Origin: Thiomargarita sp.
GTDB lineage: Bacteria; Pseudomonadota; Gammaproteobacteria; Beggiatoales; Beggiatoaceae
Reading direction: 5' to 3'
Length of the DNA stretch: 5,616 nt
Assembly (NCBI GenBank): GCA_020721025.1
Contig: DYNO01000071.1
Coordinates: 9,438-15,053, forward strand
Shown: one piece after another, positions 1 through 5,616 of the stretch
How the letters are laid out: each line of letters opens with the position of its first letter
Numbering within the stretch: position 1 is the first letter of the stretch
Translations under genes and position numbers: made by a program
The notes under the pieces: model-generated
Seen by the model: the letters and a program-made list of their open reading frames with translations, nothing else
Databases searched by the model: none
What the model was told of the DNA's origin: nothing

Positions 1-7
1 CTCTCTA

Positions 8-2659
8 TTAATCCATATAAAATTTTACGATTTCGCAAATTTGTTCTAATTTAAAATCATTTGCCAGTTCATACAGTTGTTTTACCAAAGTTTTTAGCTC
101 TGGAATCTGTTGTAAATGGTCAATTTCAGATAATACCCCTTCAATATCACCCATCATACTAAAATCATACAATTTTTTCGCCTGCGCTGGAGTTAATGTC
201 ACCAAATTACTTTCATCAGCTGCTACGGTTGTTGAAGATTCGGACAATTTCACTGCTTCAACTATTTCTTTGTCAATGATCCAATTTAAACCCACCAGAT
301 GTTGTTGCATCAAATCGAGTAAGACATCAAACCGAATTGGTTTAGGAATAAAGGCGTTACAACCAGCAGCAAAACTTTCTTGTTGATGGTAGTCAAACAC
401 ACTGGCACTGGCGGCAATAATTGGAACAGTTTGAAATTCTGAAAATTTTCGCAACTGGCGTGTTAATTCAAAACCATCGAGCACCGGCATCACCAAATCA
501 GTGAAAATCAAATCTGGTTTAATTTCAACTGCTTGACGTAATCCTTCCTCACCATTACTGGCTTCGTATAAAATAAATCCGAGTGGCTCAAGCAACTTAA
601 CGATAACAGAGCGATTCTCCCATTTGTCGTCCACCACCAAAATTTTCAAGCCCTGTGAAATTTCTGCACCGTTTTGCACACAAGTATAGCCAATGATGAC
701 TGGCAATTCTTCATTATGGGATTTGACCAAGTTTTGAGTTTCTTGTAATGCCAAAGTAATCCAAAACGTGCTGCCCTTGCCCAATTCACTGCGAACGTGC
801 AACTCTCCGCCCATCATTTCAACCAACTTTTTAGTAATCGACAAGCCTAACCCGGTACCTTCGGCGCGAAATCGTTGATCGCCAACTTGTTTAAATGGTT
901 CAAAGATTTTATCAATTTCTTCCGCTGAAATACCCAGTCCAGTATCTTCGATTTGAAAGCGCAACTTGTCATTTTCATCGTAACCTACTTTGAGCGTTAC
1001 TCCGCCTTTTTGGGTGAATTTTATCGCATTTCCTAACAAATTAATTAACACTTGTCGCAACCGTTTTTCATCGGCATACACGCCTTCAGGAAGTGCAGAT
1101 AACGGCTTGTAATTAAACGCAATATCTTTTTGTTGGGCGCGCATTTGAAATAATTGAACGATACTTTCCAAAAATTCGCCAAGGTGAAAATCGGTGGGAT
1201 ACAGTTCAATGCGACTGGCTTCAATCTTCGCTAAATCAAGTACATCGTTGATCAGTGTGAGCAAATATTCGCCGCTGCGATTGATAATTTTCAAACCGTC
1301 TTGTTGGTCCTTATTGGTGGTTTTGTCACGTAATAAAATTTGGGCATAGCCTAAAATACCATTGAGCGGGGTGCGTAATTCATGGCTCATGTTGGCGAGA
1401 AATGAACTTTTGGCTTGATTGGCAATATCCGCTTGTAATTTGGCTTGTTCTGCGGCTTCCTTGGATTGTTCCAATAGTTTATTTTTATGAAATAACTCCT
1501 CAGCCTGTGCGAGTAATTCTTCATTGCTGGCTGCTAATTCCTCCGTTTGGGCTGCCACGTCTTCTTCTAAGCGTTGATTGTATTCTTGTAATAATTTTTC
1601 TTTTTGTTTCAATGCCCTCATGTTTTCTAATAACCACTGGGTCATCTGATTGAAGGTTTGAGCAAGTTGACCAATTTCATCTTTGGATGTGATCGACACG
1701 GTGGTTTCAAAATTCCCTTCTTTCAATTTCAGCGTAGCTTTTTGCAGCAATAGGATGGGCTGAACCAGACGATGGGCTAGAAATGTAGTAAAAATCAGCG
1801 ATAACATGATTAAACTCACGCCGATGAAAAGTGCGTTGATCTGCAATTCATTGACTTTAGCTAAAGCTTTTTGAGCGGGATAATGTACAACCAATGTCCA
1901 TTGATTCCCTTTAAAATCTAAAAAACCTTGTTCTTGAGCAACTTGATAAAAAGTCTCTTTGCCAAAATGCGCGGCAATGTGTTCAGGAGTTACTGCGGGC
2001 AGTACCGGTTGACCAATTAATCGAGGATTGTTGCTCGAATATAGGAGTTTACCGGCGGAGTCAAATAAACTGGTGTCAAGTTGTCCTGTGGTATCTTTGA
2101 GTCCGCCCAAAACATAGTATAAATTCTCTACCGGCATTCGGGCAACCACTGCCCCTAAGAGAGTATTTTGGTCATTTTGTACTGGGGCAGCAATGTAAAC
2201 GATATTTTTTTGTAGATCAGCATCAAAACTAAAATCATTGCCGGTACTACTGAGTCCGTGTTCAAAAACTGTAGTGACCCATGAGTTGGGTTTAGCAGTT
2301 CGCCCAAGGGAAAAACCCGCAGTATCTGCAATTCTGGTGTGATGGATATCATAAAATGACAGTGAGTAATAGGCTTTATAATGGCGGCGATGAGCTAATA
2401 ATATTTGGGTAATTTGTTCAGGAGTGGCAGTTGTGACAACATTGACCAGTGTATTTGCCAACAGTTGCATGTCCGCCCGTCGTTCAAATAACATGCGATC
2501 TAACTTATCCACAGTGTGTACTGCCTGCCCATACAATCGAGTTTTAATTTCATGTTCAAGGGCTTGGCTGCTGGTGTAGGATAAAAATAGGTACAGCGGG
2601 AGGCTGACACCTAACATTGAACCGAGGCTGAGAAGTAATAGTTTGGTGGTAAAGTTCAT
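8..2659 (-). CDS. Hybrid sensor histidine kinase (Cache-HAMP-HisKA-HATPase_c-REC)
   Basis: Inner-membrane sensor kinase of 883 residues with its own receiver domain. Visible order: TM1 about 7-28; periplasmic region about 29-272, read as a double-Cache sensor (for example IAAPVQ at 156 and a second lobe from LFDSAGKLLYSS at 198); TM2 about 274-296; HAMP about 297-348 with P301 and DEIG at 328; a Glu/Gln-rich coiled coil about 348-415; HisKA with SHELRTP and phospho-acceptor H426; HATPase_c with N-box N540/N544, G1 DTGLG at 572, FEPF at 586 and G2 GTGLGL at 601; REC about 671-790 with acidic D677/D678, phospho-acceptor D721, S751 and K773. All catalytic residues are present, so it should autophosphorylate H426 and pass phosphate to D721. 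A helical tail of about 80 residues follows without a recognisable Hpt motif or DNA-binding domain; the output partner is not in view. The ATG at 2659 opens directly into TM1, but no clear Shine-Dalgarno precedes it. It lies 81 bp after SBP1, its likely periplasmic partner. Ligand unknown. Confidence 0.95.
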   Translation of the reverse strand: MNFTTKLLLLSLGSMLGVSLPLYLFLSYTSSQALEHEIKTRLYGQAVHTVDKLDRMLFERRADMQLLANTLVNVVTTATPEQITQILLAHRRHYKAYYSLSFYDIHHTRIADTAGFSLGRTAKPNSWVTTVFEHGLSSTGNDFSFDADLQKNIVYIAAPVQNDQNTLLGAVVARMPVENLYYVLGGLKDTTGQLDTSLFDSAGKLLYSSNNPRLIGQPVLPAVTPEHIAAHFGKETFYQVAQEQGFLDFKGNQWTLVVHYPAQKALAKVNELQINALFIGVSLIMLSLIFTTFLAHRLVQPILLLQKATLKLKEGNFETTVSITSKDEIGQLAQTFNQMTQWLLENMRALKQKEKLLQEYNQRLEEDVAAQTEELAASNEELLAQAEELFHKNKLLEQSKEAAEQAKLQADIANQAKSSFLANMSHELRTPLNGILGYAQILLRDKTTNKDQQDGLKIINRSGEYLLTLINDVLDLAKIEASRIELYPTDFHLGEFLESIVQLFQMRAQQKDIAFNYKPLSALPEGVYADEKRLRQVLINLLGNAIKFTQKGGVTLKVGYDENDKLRFQIEDTGLGISAEEIDKIFEPFKQVGDQRFRAEGTGLGLSITKKLVEMMGGELHVRSELGKGSTFWITLALQETQNLVKSHNEELPVIIGYTCVQNGAEISQGLKILVVDDKWENRSVIVKLLEPLGFILYEASNGEEGLRQAVEIKPDLIFTDLVMPVLDGFELTRQLRKFSEFQTVPIIAASASVFDYHQQESFAAGCNAFIPKPIRFDVLLDLMQQHLVGLNWIIDKEIVEAVKLSESSTTVAADESNLVTLTPAQAKKLYDFSMMGDIEGVLSEIDHLQQIPELKTLVKQLYELANDFKLEQICEIVKFYMD

Positions 2660-2740
2660 GATGCTGTTTTACAAACATAATTGAGAAATCTCAACTTTCT
2701 TAACATAGTTGAATTCCTCAATTCAGTAATGTAGAAAGGG
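2660..2740. repeat. Intergenic gap with small inverted repeats
   Basis: The 81-bp gap between SBP1 and the kinase is A+T-rich and holds a perfect short hairpin at 2681-2694 (TTGAG, loop AAAT, CTCAA) and a second imperfect one at 2709-2725 (TGAAT and ATTCA arms). The outer AATTGAG at 2679 and CTCAATT at 2717 can also pair with each other. Neither hairpin is G+C-rich or followed by a T tract on the coding strand, so neither looks like an intrinsic terminator. They could be an operator, an mRNA processing structure or chance in A+T-rich DNA. On the minus strand TTGAGA (2694-2689) and TAAAAC (2671-2666) are 17 bp apart and resemble a weak promoter, but it would start transcription almost on the kinase ATG. 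Confidence 0.3.
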
Positions 2741-3718
2741 TTAAGGGTGCTTGACAGCGGCAGTCACAAATTGCCCGTCAACAATTTTGTTCAAATCTGG
2801 AATTTTAACCAATACGCCCTTTTGATAGAAAAAATCAATAATTTCCTGTCCCCCCTTAAATAATCGCCCGTCTTTTTTAAACACATCGCGGTTTTCTTGT
2901 AAACCAAAAACATGTAATCCTTTGAGATTCGCTTCCAATTCCGCAAAGGAGGCAGCAGTGTGTTTTGCAATGATATTCAGTCCTTCCTCTGGTGAATGTT
3001 GCAAAAAATCCATTGCTTCTACTAAGGCGTTGACGACTTTTTGCAGTTCCTCGTGGCGTGTATTCACCACTTGGGCATTTACCATTAATCCTTTAATCAT
3101 CAATTGTGGAATGTCTCCTGCTTTTCCCAAGCGTTTGAAACCTTTTGTTAAAGTCTCAGTAGCCGCCGCGCCATAAACATGTCCTGCTTGGATTTGGTTG
3201 GTCGTTAGGGCTTCTGGGACTTCAGCATAATTAATCTTGGTAGCCTCGAATTCCCCCTCGCGTACTCCAGCTTGTTCGAGGAGTTTTAACACCAGCAGAT
3301 GGGAAAAAGTATTGAACCCTTCAAAAGAAACTTTTTTACCCTTCAAATCGCTCAAACTATTTAAAAACGGTTGCCCCACAATAATATCACTATTATCCGA
3401 GTAATCTGTTGCATAAATGATTTGGGTGGCGATTCCTTCAGCTTCGAGCATAATCGCATCGGACAACATCATGAAGGTAGCATCAATTTTTCCTTCTTTG
3501 TAGCTCTTCAGATTATCCATGTACCCAGAATTTCCGGCAGCAGGGACGAGGATCACTTGCACCCCTTGTTTAGCAAACAAACCTTTTTCCTGAGCGATGA
3601 ACGCCGCCCCAAAAGTTGACCAAATTGATATGATACCAATTTTCAATGGTGGTGCTGCCGGTGGCGCGGAACAGCTTACTGTTATCGTGAGCAGGAATAT
3701 CAATAACAATTTTTTCAT
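2741..3718 (-). CDS. NMT1/SsuA-like periplasmic substrate-binding lipoprotein (SBP1)
   Basis: Predicted lipoprotein of 325 residues. MKKLLLIFLL begins a short signal peptide ending at the lipobox-like TVSC with C16; the Thr at -3 is slightly unusual. The mature part has the type II periplasmic binding fold of the NMT1/THI5, SsuA and TauA group: a first strand LKIGIISIW (25-33), the AFIAQEKGLFAKQGV helix-turn (39-53), ATDYSDNSDIIVG (103-115) after the hinge, SDLKGKKVSFEGF (123-135), then the second-lobe helices with QAGHVYG (177-183). That family binds small oxyanions, sulfonates or pyrimidines; the ligand here cannot be read from sequence. The ATG is fixed by the signal peptide and overlaps the SBP2 stop in ATGA, so translation is probably coupled. 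Only a weak GGA lies upstream. No permease or ATPase gene accompanies it, and the kinase follows, so a receptor role is inferred; an orphan transport component is the alternative. Confidence 0.9.
   Translation of the reverse strand: MKKLLLIFLLTITVSCSAPPAAPPLKIGIISIWSTFGAAFIAQEKGLFAKQGVQVILVPAAGNSGYMDNLKSYKEGKIDATFMMLSDAIMLEAEGIATQIIYATDYSDNSDIIVGQPFLNSLSDLKGKKVSFEGFNTFSHLLVLKLLEQAGVREGEFEATKINYAEVPEALTTNQIQAGHVYGAAATETLTKGFKRLGKAGDIPQLMIKGLMVNAQVVNTRHEELQKVVNALVEAMDFLQHSPEEGLNIIAKHTAASFAELEANLKGLHVFGLQENRDVFKKDGRLFKGGQEIIDFFYQKGVLVKIPDLNKIVDGQFVTAAVKHP
3715..3718 (-). promoter_or_regulatory. ATGA stop/start overlap coupling SBP2 to SBP1
   Basis: On the minus strand the SBP2 stop TGA (3717-3715) shares two bases with the SBP1 start ATG (3718-3716). 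The sequence before it has only a weak GGA about 11 bases upstream, so SBP1 is probably translated by ribosomes that have just finished SBP2. Loss of SBP2 translation initiation could therefore also lower SBP1. Confidence 0.75.
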
Positions 3719-4845
3719 GGTTCATGTCCAATAACGTTGATAAATTGACCATCCATAATTTTATTCAAATCTGGCAAATTCAACAACACTCCTTTCTGAT
3801 GGAGAAAATCGGCAATTTCCTTCCCGCCCTTGAGTAAAATACCGTCTGATTTAAATGCTTCTTGGTTTCCCTTCAAATTCAGCACATGCACTCCCTTTAG
3901 AATCAATGCCAATTCGGTTTCGGAAATACCACTATGTTTTGCGATAATACGCAGTCCTTCCTCCGGCGAATGTTGCAAAAAATCCATTGCTTCCACCAAC
4001 GCCTTAACCATATTTTGTACTTCCTCGTGGCGAGTGTCAACCACATTGGCGTTGACCACCAACCCTTCCGTCACCAACTGAGGAATATCCCCCGCAACTC
4101 CCAATATTTTATAGCCCTTAGCGAGAGCATTTGTAACAGTGGGTCCATAGGTGTGTCCTGCTTGGATTTTACCAGCTTCTAAGGCTTCCAACACCTCAGA
4201 GTAAGGAATATTAGCCACTTGAAACTCCCCTTCACGAATCCCAGCTTTTTCCAGAAGTTTCAGCACCAGTGTATGGGAAAAACTGTTAAATCCATCGAAA
4301 GAAACTTTTTTACCCTTCAGTTCACTCAAACTATTCAGCGTCGGATTTCCTATAACAACATCGCTGGTTTCCGAATAATCCGAAGCATAAACAAAGCGCG
4401 GGGAGCGTCCTTCAGCTTCGAGCGTGATGGCATCGATCAGCCCGATAAAAACCCCATCCACTTGATTTTCCTTATAGAGTTTTATTCCATCCATATATTC
4501 TGCTACGGATACAGGAAGCACTGATACGCCATATTTCGCAAATAATCCTTTATCTTGAGCGACAAAAATTATTGAAAAACTTGTCCATATTGAATGAACA
4601 GCAATTCTCAGGGGGGCGGATGCTGGCGGTGGTGCGGAACAACTAACCAACAGCATAACTAGTACACCGAACCGAAGATGAGTCGGGTTAAGTTTAGACG
4701 ACCAAGGGCTTGCCAATGTAGGTCCATCGAAAAGGTTGAGCGAGAGTATTGTTGAAAAAGGTAATGAACTTGAGAATGCGAGTTTTAAGTTCATCCGTTG
4801 GTAGTCCCACATGGGTAGTGATATAAATAAAATTATGCTAGGCAT
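3715..4845 (-). CDS. Paralogous substrate-binding lipoprotein with IS-derived 5' end (SBP2)
   Basis: The genuine part is a near full-length paralogue of SBP1: lipobox LVSC with Cys at residue 69 of this frame (codon 4641-4639), then 308 mature residues against 310 in SBP1, with the same landmarks (SIWTSF, FVAQDKGLFAKYGV, ASDYSETSDVV, SELKGKKVSFDGFNSFSH, QAGHTYG, VEAMDFLQHSPEEGL). By eye more than half of residues are identical. The first 60 or so residues are not native. Codons 1-15 (ATG at 4845) lie in the end of IS1 and codon 16 spans the junction. The following codons overlap, in another frame, the end of an IS630 transposase. A 68-residue leader before the lipobox Cys is far too long for a normal lipoprotein. 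Possible starts are ATG 4845 (overlapping the transposase stop), ATG 4794 and TTG 4716; the last would give a 25-residue leader but has no good ribosome site. The true start was probably lost. The body has no stop or frameshift, so it is either still expressed from a makeshift start or a recent 5'-truncated pseudogene. It is the first binding-protein gene of the cassette. Confidence 0.75.
   Translation of the reverse strand: MPSIILFISLPMWDYQRMNLKLAFSSSLPFSTILSLNLFDGPTLASPWSSKLNPTHLRFGVLVMLLVSCSAPPPASAPLRIAVHSIWTSFSIIFVAQDKGLFAKYGVSVLPVSVAEYMDGIKLYKENQVDGVFIGLIDAITLEAEGRSPRFVYASDYSETSDVVIGNPTLNSLSELKGKKVSFDGFNSFSHTLVLKLLEKAGIREGEFQVANIPYSEVLEALEAGKIQAGHTYGPTVTNALAKGYKILGVAGDIPQLVTEGLVVNANVVDTRHEEVQNMVKALVEAMDFLQHSPEEGLRIIAKHSGISETELALILKGVHVLNLKGNQEAFKSDGILLKGGKEIADFLHQKGVLLNLPDLNKIMDGQFINVIGHEP
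4664..4799 (-). mobile_element. Remnant (transposase 3' end plus tail) of an IS630-family element
   Basis: This stretch holds the transposase C-terminus described separately, followed by about 30 bp of non-coding tail that resembles nothing in SBP1. Similarity to the SBP1 signal sequence begins only near 4655. IS630-family elements insert at TA, and TA dinucleotides occur at 4663-4664 and 4660-4661, so the element probably ends there; the exact edge is inferred. At the right side IS1 interrupts it at 4799/4800. Its other part should lie beyond the window, past the far end of IS1. Insertion here explains why SBP2 lacks a normal start. Confidence 0.65.
4694..4799 (-). pseudogene. IS630-family transposase, C-terminal 34 codons
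   Basis: In the minus frame ending at TAA 4696-4694, the 34 codons before the stop read LKTRILKFITFFN and then PFRWTYIGKPLVV, with TDE at the start and NTLAQ between. This matches the hallmark C-terminus of IS630-family (DDE_3) transposases, which typically end in a helix of the type LKxRIxxFIxxFN followed by AKPFxWTYxGKPL. The frame is interrupted at 4799/4800 by the IS1 inverted repeat, so only the tail is visible and the catalytic DDE residues are not in the window. It overlaps the 5' part of the SBP2 open frame in a different frame, and it is the real coding history of this DNA. It is inactive unless IS1 excises precisely. Identification rests on motif recognition. Confidence 0.8.
4800..4820 (+). 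repeat. IS1 terminal inverted repeat, transposase 3' side
   Basis: This 21-bp end, beginning GGTAGTCCCA, is the exact reverse complement of 5596-5616. It contains a small internal inverted repeat (CCCA-CA-TGGG at 4806-4815). It lies just beyond the transposase stop and also supplies codons to the SBP2 open frame. Confidence 0.95.
4833..4845 (-). promoter_or_regulatory. Overlap of transposase stop and chimeric SBP2 ATG
   Basis: The IS1 transposase ends at TAA 4835-4833, and an ATG at 4845-4843 in another frame opens the reading frame that runs through IS630 DNA into SBP2. The 13-base overlap would allow ribosomes finishing the transposase to restart. No Shine-Dalgarno precedes this ATG. Whether it is used is unknown. 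Confidence 0.4.
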
Positions 4846-5549
4846 AATGATTCGTTATAATGGTGAATGAAATTCCAAATAGCACCGATATGGTTTTCTA
4901 TATTTTTAGAAAAAGATAGGGATTTTCTGACCAAGCGCGAGACCCGTTGGCGTATAGTGCAGTTAAATCGCTCAATATGATTGGTAAGTCCGGTTTCTTT
5001 GCCGACCGCACGATGACGTTTACTCGGTAAAACCACTTGATAGGCGTTCCAAAAATCAGTGTATGACACCGCACATTGCCGATAAACAGGTGGTAAAGAA
5101 TCCCATAATTTCCGGGCTGCCTTCGCATCGCGCATTCCAATATATGCACCCACAATTTCATGCGTTTCAACGTCTAAGGCAAACCATATCCATTGTTTAT
5201 TGTCCTTACGCAGAACAAACGACCACATCTCATCACACTCAATGGTCAGTCTGCGTTTAGACTTTTTTGTAATCTGCACCTGTCGCGGTATTTGTTTATA
5301 TTTCTCATTTACATACTTTTGTAACCATGTACTTGAAACACCAGTTACCCGCATAATCGCTTCCAACGCCATTCGTTCCAGCAATAATCTGTCGATAAGT
5401 GCTATCGTATCAGCAGGAATAGCTTGGTTACGATTCTGCGGATTCTCAACAAACTGACGACGACATTCTTTACACGCATATTTTTGTTTGCCGGTGTGAA
5501 TATGTCCATTCTTTACAATGGCTCCCGAGTGGCAACGGGGACATTTCAT
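4833..5549 (-). CDS. IS1-family transposase, single ORF
   Basis: DDE transposase of 238 residues catalysing transposition of the surrounding element. The N-terminus is an InsA-like zinc ribbon with C3, C6 (CPRC) and C26, C29 (CKEC), then a helix-turn-helix about 58-82 (LERMALEAIMRVTGVSSTWL) for end recognition. The catalytic core has D106 in ECDEMWSF, D165 in YTDFWNAY and E193 in NHIERFNCTIRQR, the usual IS1 DDE context, followed by the basic stretch RVSRLVRKSLSF. Classical enterobacterial IS1 splits this protein into InsA and InsB' joined by a -1 frameshift; here both halves are in one continuous frame, as in several IS1 groups of other bacteria and archaea. The ATG at 5549 starts immediately before the zinc ribbon and has AGGA 8 bases upstream. 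The 3' end overlaps the chimeric SBP2 frame by 13 bases. No damage is visible, so it is probably active. Confidence 0.95.
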   Translation of the reverse strand: MKCPRCHSGAIVKNGHIHTGKQKYACKECRRQFVENPQNRNQAIPADTIALIDRLLLERMALEAIMRVTGVSSTWLQKYVNEKYKQIPRQVQITKKSKRRLTIECDEMWSFVLRKDNKQWIWFALDVETHEIVGAYIGMRDAKAARKLWDSLPPVYRQCAVSYTDFWNAYQVVLPSKRHRAVGKETGLTNHIERFNCTIRQRVSRLVRKSLSFSKNIENHIGAIWNFIHHYNESLCLA

Positions 5550-5557
5550 CTGTTCAT

Positions 5558-5561
5558 TCCT
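5558..5561 (-). promoter_or_regulatory. Ribosome binding site of the IS1 transposase
   Basis: AGGA on the minus strand sits 8 bases before the transposase ATG (5549). It is the clearest Shine-Dalgarno in the window and supports this start. No convincing -35/-10 pair is visible between it and the element end. Confidence 0.65.
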
Positions 5562-5595
5562 AATTCGCTTGATATAGCTGCTATTTTACTCTTTT

Positions 5596-5616
5596 CACTA
5601 CCCATGTGGGACTACC
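5596..5616 (-). repeat. IS1 terminal inverted repeat, transposase 5' side
   Basis: Read on the minus strand, this end is identical over 21 bp to 4800-4820. It forms the last bases of the window, so the flanking target-site copy is not visible. The transposase promoter of IS1 elements usually lies in or next to this end. Confidence 0.95.

Larger units (their letters stand above)
4800..5616 (-). mobile_element. Complete IS1-family insertion sequence, 817 bp
   Basis: Two perfect 21-bp inverted terminal repeats bound one transposase gene that occupies nearly all of the element. A further 13 bp inside each end are partly matched (9 of 13). Length, the Zn-ribbon/DDE transposase and end structure fit the IS1 family in its one-ORF form. 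The left end interrupts the IS630 transposase reading frame at 4799/4800. IS1 elements usually duplicate 8-9 bp of target; the candidate copy on this side is TCATCCGTT (4791-4799), but the partner would lie just after 5616, outside the window. Intact ends and an intact gene suggest a recent, possibly still mobile copy. Confidence 0.92.

Noticed and set aside
1402..1653. Plus-strand open frame opposite the kinase coiled coil
   Set aside because: It lies wholly within the kinase gene, has no recognisable domain, and its composition follows from the opposite strand of the coiled-coil and HisKA coding.
2666..2694. Sigma-70-like promoter for the kinase (TTGAGA, 17 bp, TAAAAC)
   Set aside because: The -10 matches at only four positions and transcription would begin at about the ATG; in A+T-rich DNA this is expected by chance. 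Noted under the gap but not called.
2922..4524. Several plus-strand open frames opposite SBP1 and SBP2, some similar to each other
   Set aside because: Their mutual similarity only mirrors the paralogy of the two binding-protein genes on the other strand; no ribosome sites or domains support them.
4806..4815. CCCA/TGGG palindrome as a transcription terminator at the end of the transposase
   Set aside because: The stem is 4 bp with a 2-base loop and no T tract follows; it is an internal feature of both IS ends.
4698..4845. The N-terminal 60 or so residues of the 376-residue SBP2 frame as a genuine domain or long signal region
   Set aside because: The first 15 codons lie in the IS1 inverted repeat and adjoining IS DNA, and the rest overlaps, in another frame, a recognisable IS630 transposase tail. 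The paralogue has nothing comparable.
1..5616. CRISPR array, tRNA, rRNA or riboswitch
   Set aside because: No regularly spaced repeats and no tRNA- or rRNA-like stretches were seen; almost the whole window is coding or IS DNA, leaving no leader long enough for a riboswitch.

Overview
This is an A+T-rich bacterial window in which every gene lies on the minus strand. Transcription therefore runs from the right end of the window to the left. Protein style (a large Cache-HAMP hybrid histidine kinase, lipoprotein NMT1/SsuA-like binding proteins, a one-ORF IS1-family transposase and an IS630 relic) suggests a sensory- and IS-rich Gram-negative. A filamentous sulfur-oxidising gammaproteobacterium (Beggiatoa/Thiothrix type) is my best guess, and a cyanobacterium is possible. 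This is an impression from protein style, not a database result.

Layout from right to left (5' to 3' on the coding strand): (1) a complete IS1-family element, 4800-5616, with perfect 21-bp terminal inverted repeats and one uninterrupted transposase gene; the window stops at its last base. (2) About 135 bp of an older IS630-family element, recognisable from the last 34 codons of its transposase in a frame no long ORF reports. IS1 sits inside that transposase gene. (3) A binding-protein gene (SBP2) whose 5' end appears to have been removed or displaced by the IS630 element. Its open frame now runs backward through IS630 DNA into the end of IS1. (4) A second, paralogous binding-protein lipoprotein (SBP1), joined to SBP2 by an ATGA stop/start overlap. 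(5) After an 81-bp gap, a hybrid sensor histidine kinase with Cache, HAMP, HisKA, HATPase_c and receiver domains.

The binding proteins resemble those of nitrate/sulfonate/taurine/thiamine-precursor ABC importers, but no permease or ATPase gene is present here. They lie directly upstream of a kinase with a large periplasmic domain. The most economical reading is a sensory cassette in which one or two lipoprotein receptors present a small ligand to the kinase, although an importer encoded elsewhere is not excluded. The nested insertions are the most notable event: they have probably replaced the original promoter and the SBP2 start, leaving the cassette dependent on read-through from IS1 or on an internal promoter.
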